Origin: Tigriopus japonicus | Taxonomy: Eukaryota; Arthropoda; Copepoda; Harpacticoida; Harpacticidae | DNA: 64,000 bases | Reading direction: 5' to 3' | Assembly (NCBI GenBank): GCA_010645155.1 | Contig: CM021316.1 | Coordinates: 6,327,576 to 6,391,575 of the forward strand | In this document: positions 50,092 to 62,226 of the stretch, piece after piece | How the letters are laid out: each line of letters starts with the position of its first letter | How positions within the stretch are numbered: the stretch's first letter is position 1 | Position numbers and translations under genes: made by a program | The notes under the pieces: model-generated | What the model was told of the DNA's origin: nothing | Database searches by the model: none | The model's input: the letters and a program-made list of their open reading frames with translations, nothing else

Positions 50092-53000
50092 TCATCTTCT
50101 TGCTGCGGAAATTGTCATGTCATTTAAGGGAAGCTCGAGAAAGTCATCGTCTGAAGATGACGAAATTGAAGATTCCTGATGGGAGGAACCCACTCCGCCT
50201 TCCTCTTCTTCTTCGTCGTCGTCGTCTGATCCTGAATCGCTCTCTTCTTCCCATTCTTCCCACATGTCCTCGCCCATTGAGGTCCTGGAACAAAGATGCC
50301 CATCCAATTACCAAATGATGCCCTGGTCCGTTTTTAACCTAATTGTAGTGCCCAATTTAGTGGCGTTTTTGGAGAGCTAACTCTAGTTCGTACGCACATG
50401 TGTGCCCTCTCAAGAGAGGCAATTTTGTCGGTTCCATGATTCTGTGATGGTTTGTCCCCAAACTGACTTGAACCACAAAACTTCCCGAGCATACAATCCA
50501 CCATGAAGAACGGGGGGTTAGAGACTCAGAGAGATCATTAGAGAGGCTAGGAGGCTGTTCCATTCATTAGCTCAATGGGTAAAAGACGTTTGGTTCATTT
50601 TATGTTAATGAAGAACCTTACTTTTTTGATGATTGTTCCAATCACAAAGAAATTTGGACATTATTATTGAATTATAATGTCTCTAGGATGACCTCTGTGT
50701 TTGCACTTGAAAGCTCGCTGAAGGGGTCTCTTCTCTGTGGGTATATTTGCATTCTAAGGGAAGCCGTTTTGATGGTTCCCAAATCCACAGTGCAAAGGAG
50801 ACGAAGACCTCATCAATATGCATTTCTTTCACACAGCCTTTTTTTGCTGAGACCACTCTAATTCAGTCAGTCTCATCAAAGTAGTCATAGTTGATAATAG
50901 TTCAAAGAATTTAGTACATTGAGATCTTTTGATACGGCTTCGTTATCCACCAATTCAGAGGGGCTCCAACAAAGATTATTTTCTCATTTTTTCCAGAGAT
51001 CATTGTCGAGAGCTGATGCCGGTACTTTTTAATGAGAGTCCGTGGCCAATTGGATATTGTGCCCGTTATTCAATTTCGTTTGATTGCTCCTCGTTACGAT
51101 TTATGACATCTCGAGCTAACTTTTATTCAACTCAATCTGTTTTAGTGCCAAATAAAATGCTATCTCCCTACAAAAAGACATTAATGGTCATGGTGATCCA
51201 GAGTCCCATTAAGGTAGTCCTATTAAATTCGACATCCAAAATTTTGTGGTCATCTTGTAAATTGTCAAAAATAGATTTATATCATTTGTTCCATGATTGT
51301 GAGACACCTTGTCTACAAAATCACTATTTGTAGGTGTTTAAAGTTTCATAATCAATATTAGAGAAAAAGTTGTTCACCCAATCCTCTAAGTTTGTAAGGA
51401 AAAAAAAAGTCTCATTTTAAACAATGTCAGTGTGTGTAAAACAATTCATATTCATAAATTCCGGCATTTCCAGTACACCTCTAACAAATGAATAGATCAG
51501 AGGAAATCGTAATTAATCACATATTTTGTTCCGATTCTCTCTTGGTTTTTGAAGTTATTGAGTGATTGTTTGGATTCGAATTATCATGCACTCCCAAATC
51601 GAACACCTATTTCCATCTCATCTTCACTCGGATTAGATGGCCCATCATGTAGTTGTAGAAAGCTCAAAATATTCTCTAGGCCAATTTCAAAAAGATCATG
51701 TTTCTTGTGTAATGTAAGTCATTATGGCAAGAGATCCCAAAAGGTTCTTTTGCTATGGACATCTTAGAAAAGGGACATGACAAAGTCACTTTCTCTAAGA
51801 TCTCAACACACTCATGGGTTCGAGTAGTGACACACTAAGTTACTAGAACGACCACTGATCCATATAAATGACTTGTGGGATTCCGAGAGACGATTACGAA
51901 CGATGATGCTGACGAGAATTGAATAGGGTCAGAGAATCACAACCACTATCTTTCATTCCCGAGTTCCTGTGGCGACTTAAGGCCAAGCGACTTTCTAGCT
52001 TTGAGGAGATGAACGCTTTTGATCCCTTTGACCTTGGCCATATCTCATGTGGCACTTACAAAAGCGAGAGGTAGGGAAGCACTGTAGGGAGGTGTTGGTC
52101 CAAAGTTGATGCGTGTCATTTTCACACAATCCCACTCAGGACCTCGTGGCCGGGAAAGATCGTAATTAAAGTGAGTTCTACCCCTGGCAAAAGGTGATAA
52201 TGGTGTCCCTAATCCATGTTTCATAAACTTGGGCCTGTTGGAGTTATTTCCTTTTGAGTGCTCTCAATTAGGTGCTTGGAACGAAGCATAATCTCTCCTT
52301 CTCGGAAAACCTTTGCACTAAAGACTTGGCTCTTGGAAGGAAGGAAAGAAAGGGAAAAACAATGTCAAGGTTCCTTACCAAACATCCCACTTGTCATCGT
52401 GAACTCGATTGGCGATTCTCCCCGTGTCACCTGTTCGCAAAATGAACAAGTTCTCGGTTTCTTGCTCTCGAAAGCTGCTCAAGAGACCGCAAAAGCCATT
52501 TCGCTTCGAATCCCCCGAGGACTCATCCCGGATTCGTTTCTTCACACGGCACACAATCGGGCTGGAACAGATTTTGTCCCCGAGTCTTTGACCGAATCTC
52601 CTGGCTGCAGCAGGTGAGCTCAACGGACTGGGAATATATTGGCGTTGTTGACGGAAACCGCTGAAACGAGATACAGGCTCAACGTTGGATTGAGGGACGG
52701 AAAAAGGAAAAAGAAGACTCGACACACTGGAAATGAAACAAGCATGAGAACGAGGACTTGCATCTTGTGATGGTAATCAAGGCTGATTTTTAGCCTAACG
52801 TTGTCAAATTGGTGCTTGTTAGATATTTGGGTCAAAAACCCACCACAACATGACCTTACGATAAGCAAGAGCCAAAAAATGCCAACACTCAAGGCTTGGT
52901 TCCCATCACGATTTTCATCGGAAAAGTAAGAATGATTTAAATGTCGACGGAATTTCATTGAATCTGAGGTGGGAAGTTTTTAGATTGAATTTTATATTGA

Positions 53001-55646
53001 AAGTAGCCGTTTTTTGTTTTTTTTTGCTCCTTTTGCTACATATTTAAGGACGTCAAATGGGCATAAAACCTAATCGGTCTAAAAAAACGCGATATAACGG
53101 GAAAAGGTTGTAGAAAACATGTTATTTGCGTTGGTTGGCGCAAACGTGATTTCAGTGCACCTTAGCTTTCCCTCAAAGCCAATCTGGCGAAGGAAAGAAT
53201 TTCCGCCTCAAGAAATATTCCTGCCTTTAATACCTAGAACGTTACAGCTATGTTTTTTTCTGTACCTTGGAGAGTTCTTTGAAAATGAGGCTTCACCATC
53301 GTTCAAGAGATTGCTATCATCCAAGAAATGGGACCTGAAATGGGAAAAAGTGGAACTTTGGCCATCGCTTCAGTTGACAGTACACGTGGGATAAAAATCA
53401 ATCCTTGACATGTAATCTCGAGCTATTGTCCTATTCGGACTCCACAGAATCGGAGCCAAAGGTCGCAACCTTCTCCCAAGGACCAATGGCCGAAGATTTC
53501 CCAAAGGACTCACCCCTCAGTATGTATCACAGATATGGTTCCTTCATCTTTGGGCCGAAACTCGCTAGGGAGGGCCTCCTTTTGATCCACCTTGACGGGA
53601 GAGCGTTTCTTCATCATGGGTGACAACCCAGAAAGACCACGGACCCCTGAGGACGATGAAGCAGAAGAAGAAGTGGAAGGAGATGGAGAAGAATGCTGAT
53701 TGAATTTAGAGGGCTTTGCCGAGAGTCTTTGGAGCCTTTTGAGAATAGGCAAACTACCATGAGACTCCAACGAGGCTGGATGCAAGGACGGTGGACCCTG
53801 AAAAGGAGAGCAAGAAGCATCTGCTGTGGAAAGATATTCGGATAATATCACGGTCTATGGCCATTTATGGCCGTATTACTCGGAGTCACTGATTTATGCC
53901 TCCTCTGGCCAAGATGAGCCTTGTTCCCTTCCAAACACGTGGAACGGCGCCAAGTTGCATATCCACCAATAAGCCATTTCGAGAAGAATATGCCTCCTCC
54001 CTCTCCCTACTTCCTGCTAGAAAGTGCACTTTGGAATAGGCTCACGGCTTTACTTCATTCACCCACCAACCACATGGTTTGAGCTCTCAGAATGTCAGAA
54101 TTATTGGGAAATTGAGTTTGCCTGTGCTCTTACGTAGCTGACTTGCTGGGAGGACAACCGAAATGTCTCATTCTCCAATTCCATTGTTGAAAGAGATCGT
54201 TCCAGATGGTGGAGGTCTTCCATATTTCCTCCAACCAACGATGGAGATAAGTCCTTTTCTAAGGAAAACATTTCACAAAGATGTCTAATGATCTGCATGC
54301 TCTTTCCACTGCTAGTGCATTAATGCAGTGTCTAAAAGGAGTCTCTATGGGACATAGATTCCCGGGAGAACCATTTGATTGCAGATTTCTGTGTTGATCT
54401 ACTATTATAGCATTATAAATCTGTGCTTACCCAAGTTACTTGATGTCTCTCTCCATTGTGCCTTGTTACTGGTGGCAATGCTTGTTGGGATTGGCCCCCA
54501 CATTTCGGTTTTTGACAAACGGATGAAATTGGAGATTTGGATGCATTCCACTTGGATTTCTGATGGCAAGGACATTTCCTACAACTCAACTTGCTTTCCG
54601 ATGAAGATGCTGATGGTGATTCTGCTGATGATGAACAAGGTTTGTGCGACAAAACACTCCGTAACGAAGCTTCGTCACGGGTGTCACACTTTCCATTATT
54701 CATTCTGAATGGTCCCATTGGTTGGAGCTGAACGTGGGACTGCATTGCAACTCTAGACTTGTTTTCCTCTGGGTCCTGTTTTAAGATGTTCCGTGTTTGG
54801 TGAAGGTCGGTCTAATAAGATCACTTTCTGATTTGTCCGAATTAGACGTTTATGTATTCTGTGACATGACTGACTGCCAGCTGTCTTGGGATTTTGGGCG
54901 AATGGTACTTAGTGGGGAAGGGAATTGGCCTTCTTTGTCCTCTTTGTATACATGTCTTCATCATCCATCATGGGGAATGGGCATTAACCGTTCCAATTCC
55001 AGGTTCTACCCTCGAAAATGCCTATTGCAGCCCAAATGAGGGGATTGCGTCTCGCTTGTCTTCTGTCCTCGTCCTCGTTAAAGCCTCTGAACTAAAGGCG
55101 AGCTCACAGATGGCCGAGAATTGATGAAAGGACAAACAGGAACCCAAGGGCAAAACTTTATTTTGGGTTGATCCTCGGCTTTTTTGGGTCGTTGCTAGTT
55201 TTCGAGAAAAGGACAGACATCATCCTGGTTTGCGAACATTTATCTTGGATGTTCTACCAAACGTCCGGGACATTGGCCTCGGGGCTCCTTCATCATCAAC
55301 CTGGTTGTTAAAGGAGCCGAAAAAGCCTGGCAAAGGCCATCCAGCCTCGAGGCAAAATGAAAGATGAGCGAGGGATTCCGAATCTTTATTGCCAGTCTTG
55401 GTGGTCGGACAGTTACTAGCTCGCCACGGGTTGATGCACTTCCTTGGGCTGACCTGAAATGAATACGGGCCATAGCCTTTATGGACCGACGAGGAACTCC
55501 TTCTGAAACATTTCCCGAACTCCCAGACATCCAACATAGAACATATCTTTCATCTTAAGAGCACCTTACCCACCAAGCTTCTCGGAGCATGAATTATTTA
55601 CTCTACGGCCCTTTAATGGGTTGGATGACAAAATCCATTGTTCCAT
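50092..55646 (-). CDS. Unrecognised seven-exon gene, about 536 residues, Ser/Asp/Glu-rich C-terminus
   Basis: Minus-strand exons 55646-55570, 55453-55258, 54775-54431, 54301-54134, 53797-53514, 52726-52379 and 50284-50092 join in phase. Donors are mostly strong (GTAAGG, GTAAGC, GTAAGA, GTGAGT). The proposed start is MEQWILSSNP. The third exon carries a Ser-rich stretch then CRKCPCHQK and CQKPKCGGQ, a cysteine cluster that could bind metal. The fourth is leucine-rich and helical (EDLHHLERSLSTMELENE). The fifth has a serine run followed by MMKKRSPVKV. The last is very acidic (EDMWEEWEEESDSGSDDDDE) and ends in TISAARR. No family is recognised; a nuclear or regulatory protein is a guess from composition. 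The last five exons are better supported than the first two, where the 55258 donor (GTAGAA) is weak. Confidence 0.55.
50285..52378 (-). other. Last intron of the seven-exon minus-strand gene
   Basis: A 2.1 kb intron with AT-rich tracts and short ORFs on both strands, none supported. No transposon termini were seen. Confidence 0.5.
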
Positions 55647-57781
55647 CCATCTCCGATCAAGTTCTAAGATTACAAAGACAAGATTGTTCCCGCCTTGTTC
55701 CACGCCAAAACACGTCCGTCAGAGAGCGCAAAGTGAGTACACCATTGTACAAGATATTGGGATCGGCTCCTCGCAGAGCACCAATATCGACGGCACTTGG
55801 CTAATTTTCCCAGTTCCCATTCCCCACAGACATCCTAAACAGACTTTGATGACTCCGAACATGGAACTAACAAGCCACGTGGATTGCTTCCCTCAGTTGG
55901 AAGCAAGCACCTTAGGGATTTAATCCCATCAACCACAATCCAAAGCCCGAAAGCCTTCACTCAATCCCACCTGCGCTCCTTCTTGTAGTATCTAATCAAG
56001 AGACCACATTCCTCTCGGTTTCCAGTACATCGCCCAATGACTACTCTCACGTTCATTCATCAACAAAATGCACTGGCACCAACCCCTACCAGGTTCAGCT
56101 TAACCCAGTCATACAGACTGCCTTGATTAAAGCGGGATTTGTTTTAGCGCGTTAAGTTTGAAGCTTTGAGGAAGGCACTTGGTGTAATTGGATATAGAAA
56201 AAGGAACCTTTTCTCGTTAGTTTAAACCTTTAGTCTACTATTCCAGCATTCAGTAATGTAGTAAGCAAAAAAGCGAGTAAGATTAATTGTTCTATTAGAA
56301 GTAAACAAGAACCGCAGTTATAAAATACGCGTGGAAAAGAGATTCCTTGGGGGGGGATTTGCAAAAGAGATCTTGGGAGCGTGGAGAATAACATGTTTTT
56401 AGCAAGGGAGACTTTTTTCAAAACAGCCAACCCAATTAAGCACAATTTACTGTAGTACTTAAATTTGGTATTTATGATTTTCCTCCGTTCCATTTTGGAC
56501 CATGTTTGAGATCCAAGATCGAATATATTGTAAGGGAGTACGAAGAAAAGAAAACTTGATATTAAAAATTTTTGGTTTCTGGTCAAATTTCAAGGCAGTC
56601 GATACGAATTGTTTTAGGTAGGGTCTAGTTCGGCACGTTTCAGAGTCGTGACAAATTTTTCTTCTGAGTAAATTCTGATTGTTTGGCCATGTGTTTCAAG
56701 GTGTTCTATCTTTTAAAACCAATGATTCGTAAAAAATATACGAATTGCGAAGTAGCGTGTAAGACAACAGAAAGCCCTTCAATACTATATTTTTTTTCCA
56801 AAACATGGTCCTAGTCTCGATAACGTCCAATGGCCATTTAAGAAACATTCTCATAAATCGTATACAGTATTGTCCTTGGCTTGTCGTAGGATGGAGTCTA
56901 CAATTGAAATGTCCACCAAGGAATAGCCAGTTGTAAAACCCATTAAAATGCATGGTGAGCAAATTCCAAAACGTTAATTTGATAACGCTTTTTGCATGGA
57001 ACTTACAAGAGTTCCACCAAGTGAAACAAATAAAAGAAATGCCCCATCCATTTGGTCCAAACAGGCTGTTGTCGAGCATGGCCTTCTTACTGTAAGGTTG
57101 GTTGCGAGTCCCAACTCTTCGCACATAGGTTATCCTTCATGCCATTGGAAGAAGTTGTTAACAAGATTAAGCGGGCCACACAGGATCAACCACTGAAGGC
57201 TGGTGTGCCAACAACAAAGGAAAAGACCCACGACATGAAAGCAACCTCAAAGTGATGACTACCAGATGGAATCAAGAACCTTCTTCTTCGTGTCCTACTC
57301 ACCCAAAATTACCTACGTCCCACCTGCATGCTTTTAAGTGAACAAAAGTAATTTCCAATGAAGAAAATCATGTATAAAAGTATTCACACATTTAGACGAG
57401 CAAAAAGGCTGTCATCATGGCTCAAAGGATGATGCACTTAACTGACACAAAGACTTATGTTCTCACACTTCCCAGGGGTTCGGATTTTGGTTCGAAATTC
57501 CTGCTCTTCGTTGGAACATGAGCAGGTGTTCCATAAGCAAAATGAATGTGCAAATCTCCGGAGAGGCACTTAATTAATCTGCCAGATTTTGGCAATGTTT
57601 AACAAAGAACAAAGAAATTCCTTAGATTTACTGGAGGGAGTGAAAGTAGGAACTATTGAAAGGAACTCTGGCGTCCAATATTGGTCCACGTATGAGATTC
57701 TCAACTCTCAACTCATTGTTCTAATGAAGAATTTCAGAAGAATATTTGCAGTTTGTTCGAACATATTCGAAGCAATAACAA
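55647..57781. other. Intergenic, one weak coding candidate
   Basis: The 5' flank of the minus-strand gene, followed by AT-rich DNA. ORFs at 56230-56586 (-) and 56696-57124 (-) are unsupported. Confidence 0.35.
57052..57255 (+). CDS. Possible coding exon or gene relic
   Basis: The plus-strand frame reads LSFMPLEEVVNKIKRATQ and ends HDMKATSK before TGA, which looks like the C-terminus of a real protein. A weak acceptor (CTGTAAG) lies at about 57096. I could not name the family or find neighbouring exons, so it may be a retrocopy fragment. Confidence 0.22.
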   Translation: MVQTGCCRAWPSYCKVGCESQLFAHRLSFMPLEEVVNKIKRATQDQPLKAGVPTTKEKTHDMKATSK

Positions 57782-58015
57782 TAGGTCGATTGTTGAGATA
57801 GTTTGGAATTATGGTAGAAGCATAATAGAAGCATAGTTAGATATACTACAAATAACCATGCTTGATCAAGTTTCGCTACATAAGCTGCGTTTTTCAAACG
57901 CAAAAACGCACCTTATGCACTGAGCACATACTCGATCATGGTTATTTCTACTCCGTCTTACCATGCTTCACCAATGCTTGTAAAATACTTCCAAAAGCTC
58001 TCAACAACTGACCTA
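57782..58015. mobile_element. MITE of the TAGGTYGGTTGTTGAGG family, copy 3
   Basis: The inverted ends start TAGGTCGATTGTTGAGATAG on the left and TAGGTCAGTTGTTGAGAG on the right-hand complement. The core carries CATGCTTGATCAAG and CATAAGCTGCG. The element is 234 bp and lies 10 bp from copy 4. Confidence 0.8.
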
Positions 58016-58025
58016 ATGGTGCTAT

Positions 58026-58288
58026 TAGGTTAGTTGTTGAGGTAGTTTTGAAGTCTAGTAGAAGCAAATCTAGAAGCATGAAAGAAGCACATGAGGCGAA
58101 GTAGAAGATCCTCGATCATACCCGATCAGGTTTCGCAACATAAGCTGCGATTGAAAAACCCAGCTTATGTAATAAAAATTGATCGAGCATGGCTATTTCT
58201 ACTCCATCTCATATGCTTCTTTTGTGTGTCTTCTATGCTTCTAGATATGCTTCTACTAAACTTCAAAACTACCTCAACAACCAACCTA
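58026..58288. mobile_element. MITE of the same family, copy 4
   Basis: The inverted ends start TAGGTTAGTTGTTGAGG on the left and TAGGTTGGTTGTTGAGG on the right-hand complement. The interior repeats AGAAGCA/TGCTTCT several times and has the same CATAAGCTGCG core. The element is 263 bp. Confidence 0.85.
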
Positions 58289-61200
58289 TTAATTCACTTG
58301 TTGAGGGCGTATAAAAGTACTGTGGAAGCGTTGTAAGAGCATGGCGGAAACCAAATAAGATAGAAATCGCCATGCTCGAGCATAGTTGTCAGGGTATGTA
58401 AAAGCTCCGGGTTTTCCTTGCCTTTGAAAAATATAGCTTATGTACTGAGACTATTGGAGTGATTGATATTAGCAGGTTTCCCGATTGATTGCAATAGTTC
58501 CGATCCATAGTTTTACTCGCTTCTCCATTCCCTTATTCCTCCTCCATCTTGATTTCTACCTTCTTACACTTCACACATATTTTCATATCAACCCGAATAA
58601 ATCGTTATTAGTTAAGCCACGATACTAATCATTCCGACTATATTCGAGCATTGTTGTTTCTAGTATGTCTTTCTACATTTTATGCTTTTTGTGTGTCCTA
58701 AGCTGATCTATTAATGAAAGGATAGTTTGACTTTTGGAAACGCTTGGCATTCCTCTACTTTTCACCTTTGTACAGTCTGATTGCTCTATTCAATTCAGCG
58801 AAAGATTGACGCAGTGTAGCTCAGTAAGTCCTTGAATCCAAGATATATTTTGCGAACAGAAAATTTTCATGAATAACTCGTTTGTTAACAGATCTGGCAT
58901 TGAGGGATTTATGAAAGGAACGTGATAAAATTGTCCATTTGGCCTGGCAAAGTCTGTAAGCACACCAATAAGACGACCTGTAGCACCAAAGACGAGTTAG
59001 TTGGGAGGATCAAGTCAGAATTTTCATCTTTCCCAAGGGATATCGTCCAAAAAGACTGCTCTCAGTTTCGTCGACGTGGCAAATTATTTATTAAGAATTT
59101 TGGCAGCTTTTTTTTTATAAAATTTTTTTGCTAAGTGCCAAGATCAGGATCAGGACAATGAAAATTCGACGAAACATTTTCTTTTTGGTTGCAAAAACCT
59201 CACATTACATTCAATAATCATTGATCAGCCCACGGACTTGATCAGCCTCAAGGAGAATCTTAAAAATTATCCTACAAACATAAAACCTTTGTTTGGACAT
59301 TAATTTTCAAAGGAATTTTAAAATATTCATGGGAGAGACGAGGCAGCATGCCATACGAAACGTATTCAACTTTGCCATTTTCGGTTCTAATAGCTGGCAA
59401 TTTTGCCGATTGACAGAATCCTTCGTTGTCAATGCTACAGTAGTTGTCCTGAATTCTAGCTACACGCCCACTACTGTTAAGGCATACAAATTGAAAAAAA
59501 ATCATTCCATTTGATTGGTTTCTTTGTCTTTACCGAACTTGTATGACCAAGTTTCTACTGTCTGGCTATTTTCATTTGATTTTCTTGTCACGTTTTACTG
59601 TCCCAGGAACAACGTCTTTGGTGCAGAAACACATTGCCTCAATCGTGTTGGTCCATAGGTACGAGAAAAAAACATTGGCTTTTTTAGCGGATGTATTTCC
59701 CATTTCATCGATATTTGCAATACTCCTTTTTTTAAACTCTTTGATGAGGGTATGTTTTGACGTGGAAATAAGTTTTTAGATATTGTGTTGGGAACGATAA
59801 CATGTGCCAAAACAACATTCAATCACCCATGGGAATTCTGTCATTTCCTATAACGAATGAACTTTTTTGTTGCAGGTCAGGGATTAGACTAACATTGAAT
59901 TGACATTAAAACACTTTAGTCTGCCCGCCTTCTTGTTTGTTTAAAGACACTTGGTCAGCATTTTTTATAGTAAGTTCTAGATCAATGTTAAAAAATTCAA
60001 CTTCAGACTGTTCCTTTTCCGGGCAACACAACTTGGTTTATGGTGATAAAAAATGGTCTGCCTTTAAAATGTTACTTGTAGTCGTAAAAATGGGTAGCTT
60101 AGGATTAGAAGCAAAGTCATGGAGCACAATTGAATTTATATCTGGATTATTTAACTGCAGTGTGACAAGCTTGAATGATGGGAGAGCGTTAAGTTGAAGT
60201 CAACTCTTTTTTACGTACTGTACAATAAGCTCAGATAAGGAATCAGCTTCATTCATACGGCCGTCAGCATGCTTTGCTTTGAGACTTTTGCCGACAACTT
60301 CCTTCAACTATGTTCAATATTTCACGCTACCGGCTTCTAGATCTCTCTATTCTCGTGCCGTTTCCCAGTTGTGCAAAACAAATTTTGCAATTTGGGTAGA
60401 CGTGCTAACTTCAATCGACGACAAAAAGTAGATTCACTAGAGCACAGAAAACATGGAATCCAGTCTCATCATTTAATCGGCATGAACATAGTAATCTTAA
60501 GTAATCTGTTTCATTTGTTTGAATCCTTGTAGATTAAATCTGTTGAAAAGAGAATTGGTCGTTGACAATAAGGTCGACTATGTGTGCGAACAAATCATAC
60601 CAAACCACTGGCCCAAGCACTGATTTAGTTACCTGGGTAAATTTGATTTTGATCAATTGAGAGTTTACTTCTTAATTGGCGGAATAAGTAATATGGGACA
60701 CGCCGTTCTTTCCATCAAGGACTATTTTTATGCCGGTTTCGGTAAACATTTATGAATATTGCTTGAATATTTTGCAACAAAAAAGTGCTTAAGCACGTTC
60801 TCCAGATTTTACAAATTCGTGCTTATTCGGAACAGTGAATTTACTCCCAAATTATGGCATTTGAACCATAGTTGGGCCCGTTTCTGTTAGCTTTGCAACT
60901 TTCTACTTCTATGAAACTTTTTTATGAAAAAAAATTAGAGTGCCTCAACAACTTCAACTGGATTCCATTATAATTGGCAGCCACAAGTGAATTCCTTTCA
61001 TGGGGAACTTTCTGTCTTAATGAAAGGAAGCCATTTACTAGCGGTGTTGCCAAATTCAGACCTAAATTTCTCCAGATTCTCTCACCTCTCTCAAAGAGAT
61101 GCCAATCAGTTATAGGTAAGCTGTCAAAACCACCAATAACTTTCTTCCTATCTAATCACTCCAATCTTTCAAAACCGGCCTATTTGTTCGACACGATTGT

Positions 61201-62226
61201 TCAGAGATGAGAATGGGACCAATGGACCATTTCACCCCCAAAAACCATCCGTTCCCTTCGTAGCTTCACAGTGCATGCACCACACGTGCCGTTCAAGCAA
61301 TGGAAAGGTTTGATGGATCAGATGACAAGACATGACTTACGTGCCTCTAGCGTAATGGTCCATCCAATTCTTCCAACAATGTCTGGACCATTCCTGTCTT
61401 GTTTATGGAATTCCTCGTTTTCGCTCCTTTACACCAATCGAGTCAGGATGCTCCTCTCTCTCTCAAGGCCGGATTCGAACTGAGCCAACGATGCTCAAGC
61501 GGCCTCAGAAAAAGGCATCATCTCTTTTCTTGGCCTCGGAAAACACCGAGGATCAGACCAATGCTTTACGCTGGCCTGGCCTTCACGAGCGAGAGAAAGA
61601 GCCTTAGATAGATAAAAGAACTGAGAACGTGGAATGTCGGAGAGTGGATCTGGCGATGTGTAGTCTAGGAAGAGTAGTAGTATGGTGGCGGGGAAAGAAC
61701 TGCGGACAAGTGGTCCATCGGGAATTTTAGAGACTTGCCACTGGCACCACACTTATTAATGTTTCGATGATGGGTTGCTAAAGGCAGTTTGGATGATTTA
61801 TGAACACCAGGATACATCTCAATAACTGCCATACACCACCATAAAGAGGCACTTTGATCCTTCTTAACTCAGTCGTCAACTCTTCTTGGAACACAAGGAT
61901 TAGGAGACATCTAATGACTCCGAAAAATACGAAAATAACGGACATTGGCCCACCGAATTTTAGATATTCCAATTGCTGTATTGACATAAGCACTTTGTTT
62001 ATTATCCAGTTTGAGTTCCAAATTTGTGGTTTCTCGAAATATCATGGGAAACGATTGATGACAAGAATAAGAATAATGATGCTGATGATAACAACGATGG
62101 TAGTAATACATGTCTCTATCTGGTTTACAATACACAGCTTGAGGGCCTTGCGGCCTTGTCCCTTGTCTCTAGCGATTGTGGTAGGATCGATCCAAGTAAA
62201 AACGGAAACGTGGACGAGGGAGGGTC
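58289..62226. other. Gene-poor stretch between MITEs and the small heat-shock gene
   Basis: Contains the transposase relic listed separately and many unsupported ORFs (for example 59272-59505 -, 59937-60197 +, 60974-61210 +, 61495-61752 -). TTTATT at 61998-62003 is a possible minus-strand polyadenylation signal for the heat-shock gene. Confidence 0.4.
58924..59100 (+). pseudogene. C-terminal relic of a mariner/Tc1-type transposase
   Basis: The plus strand reads KTTCSTKDELVGRIKSEF, then FPRDIVQKDCSQFRRR. This resembles the C-terminal helix region of mariner-like transposases (an element-typical pattern of Leu/Ile helices ending in FRxR). The catalytic region is missing, so it is a fragment. 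No terminal inverted repeats were located around it. Confidence 0.45.
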
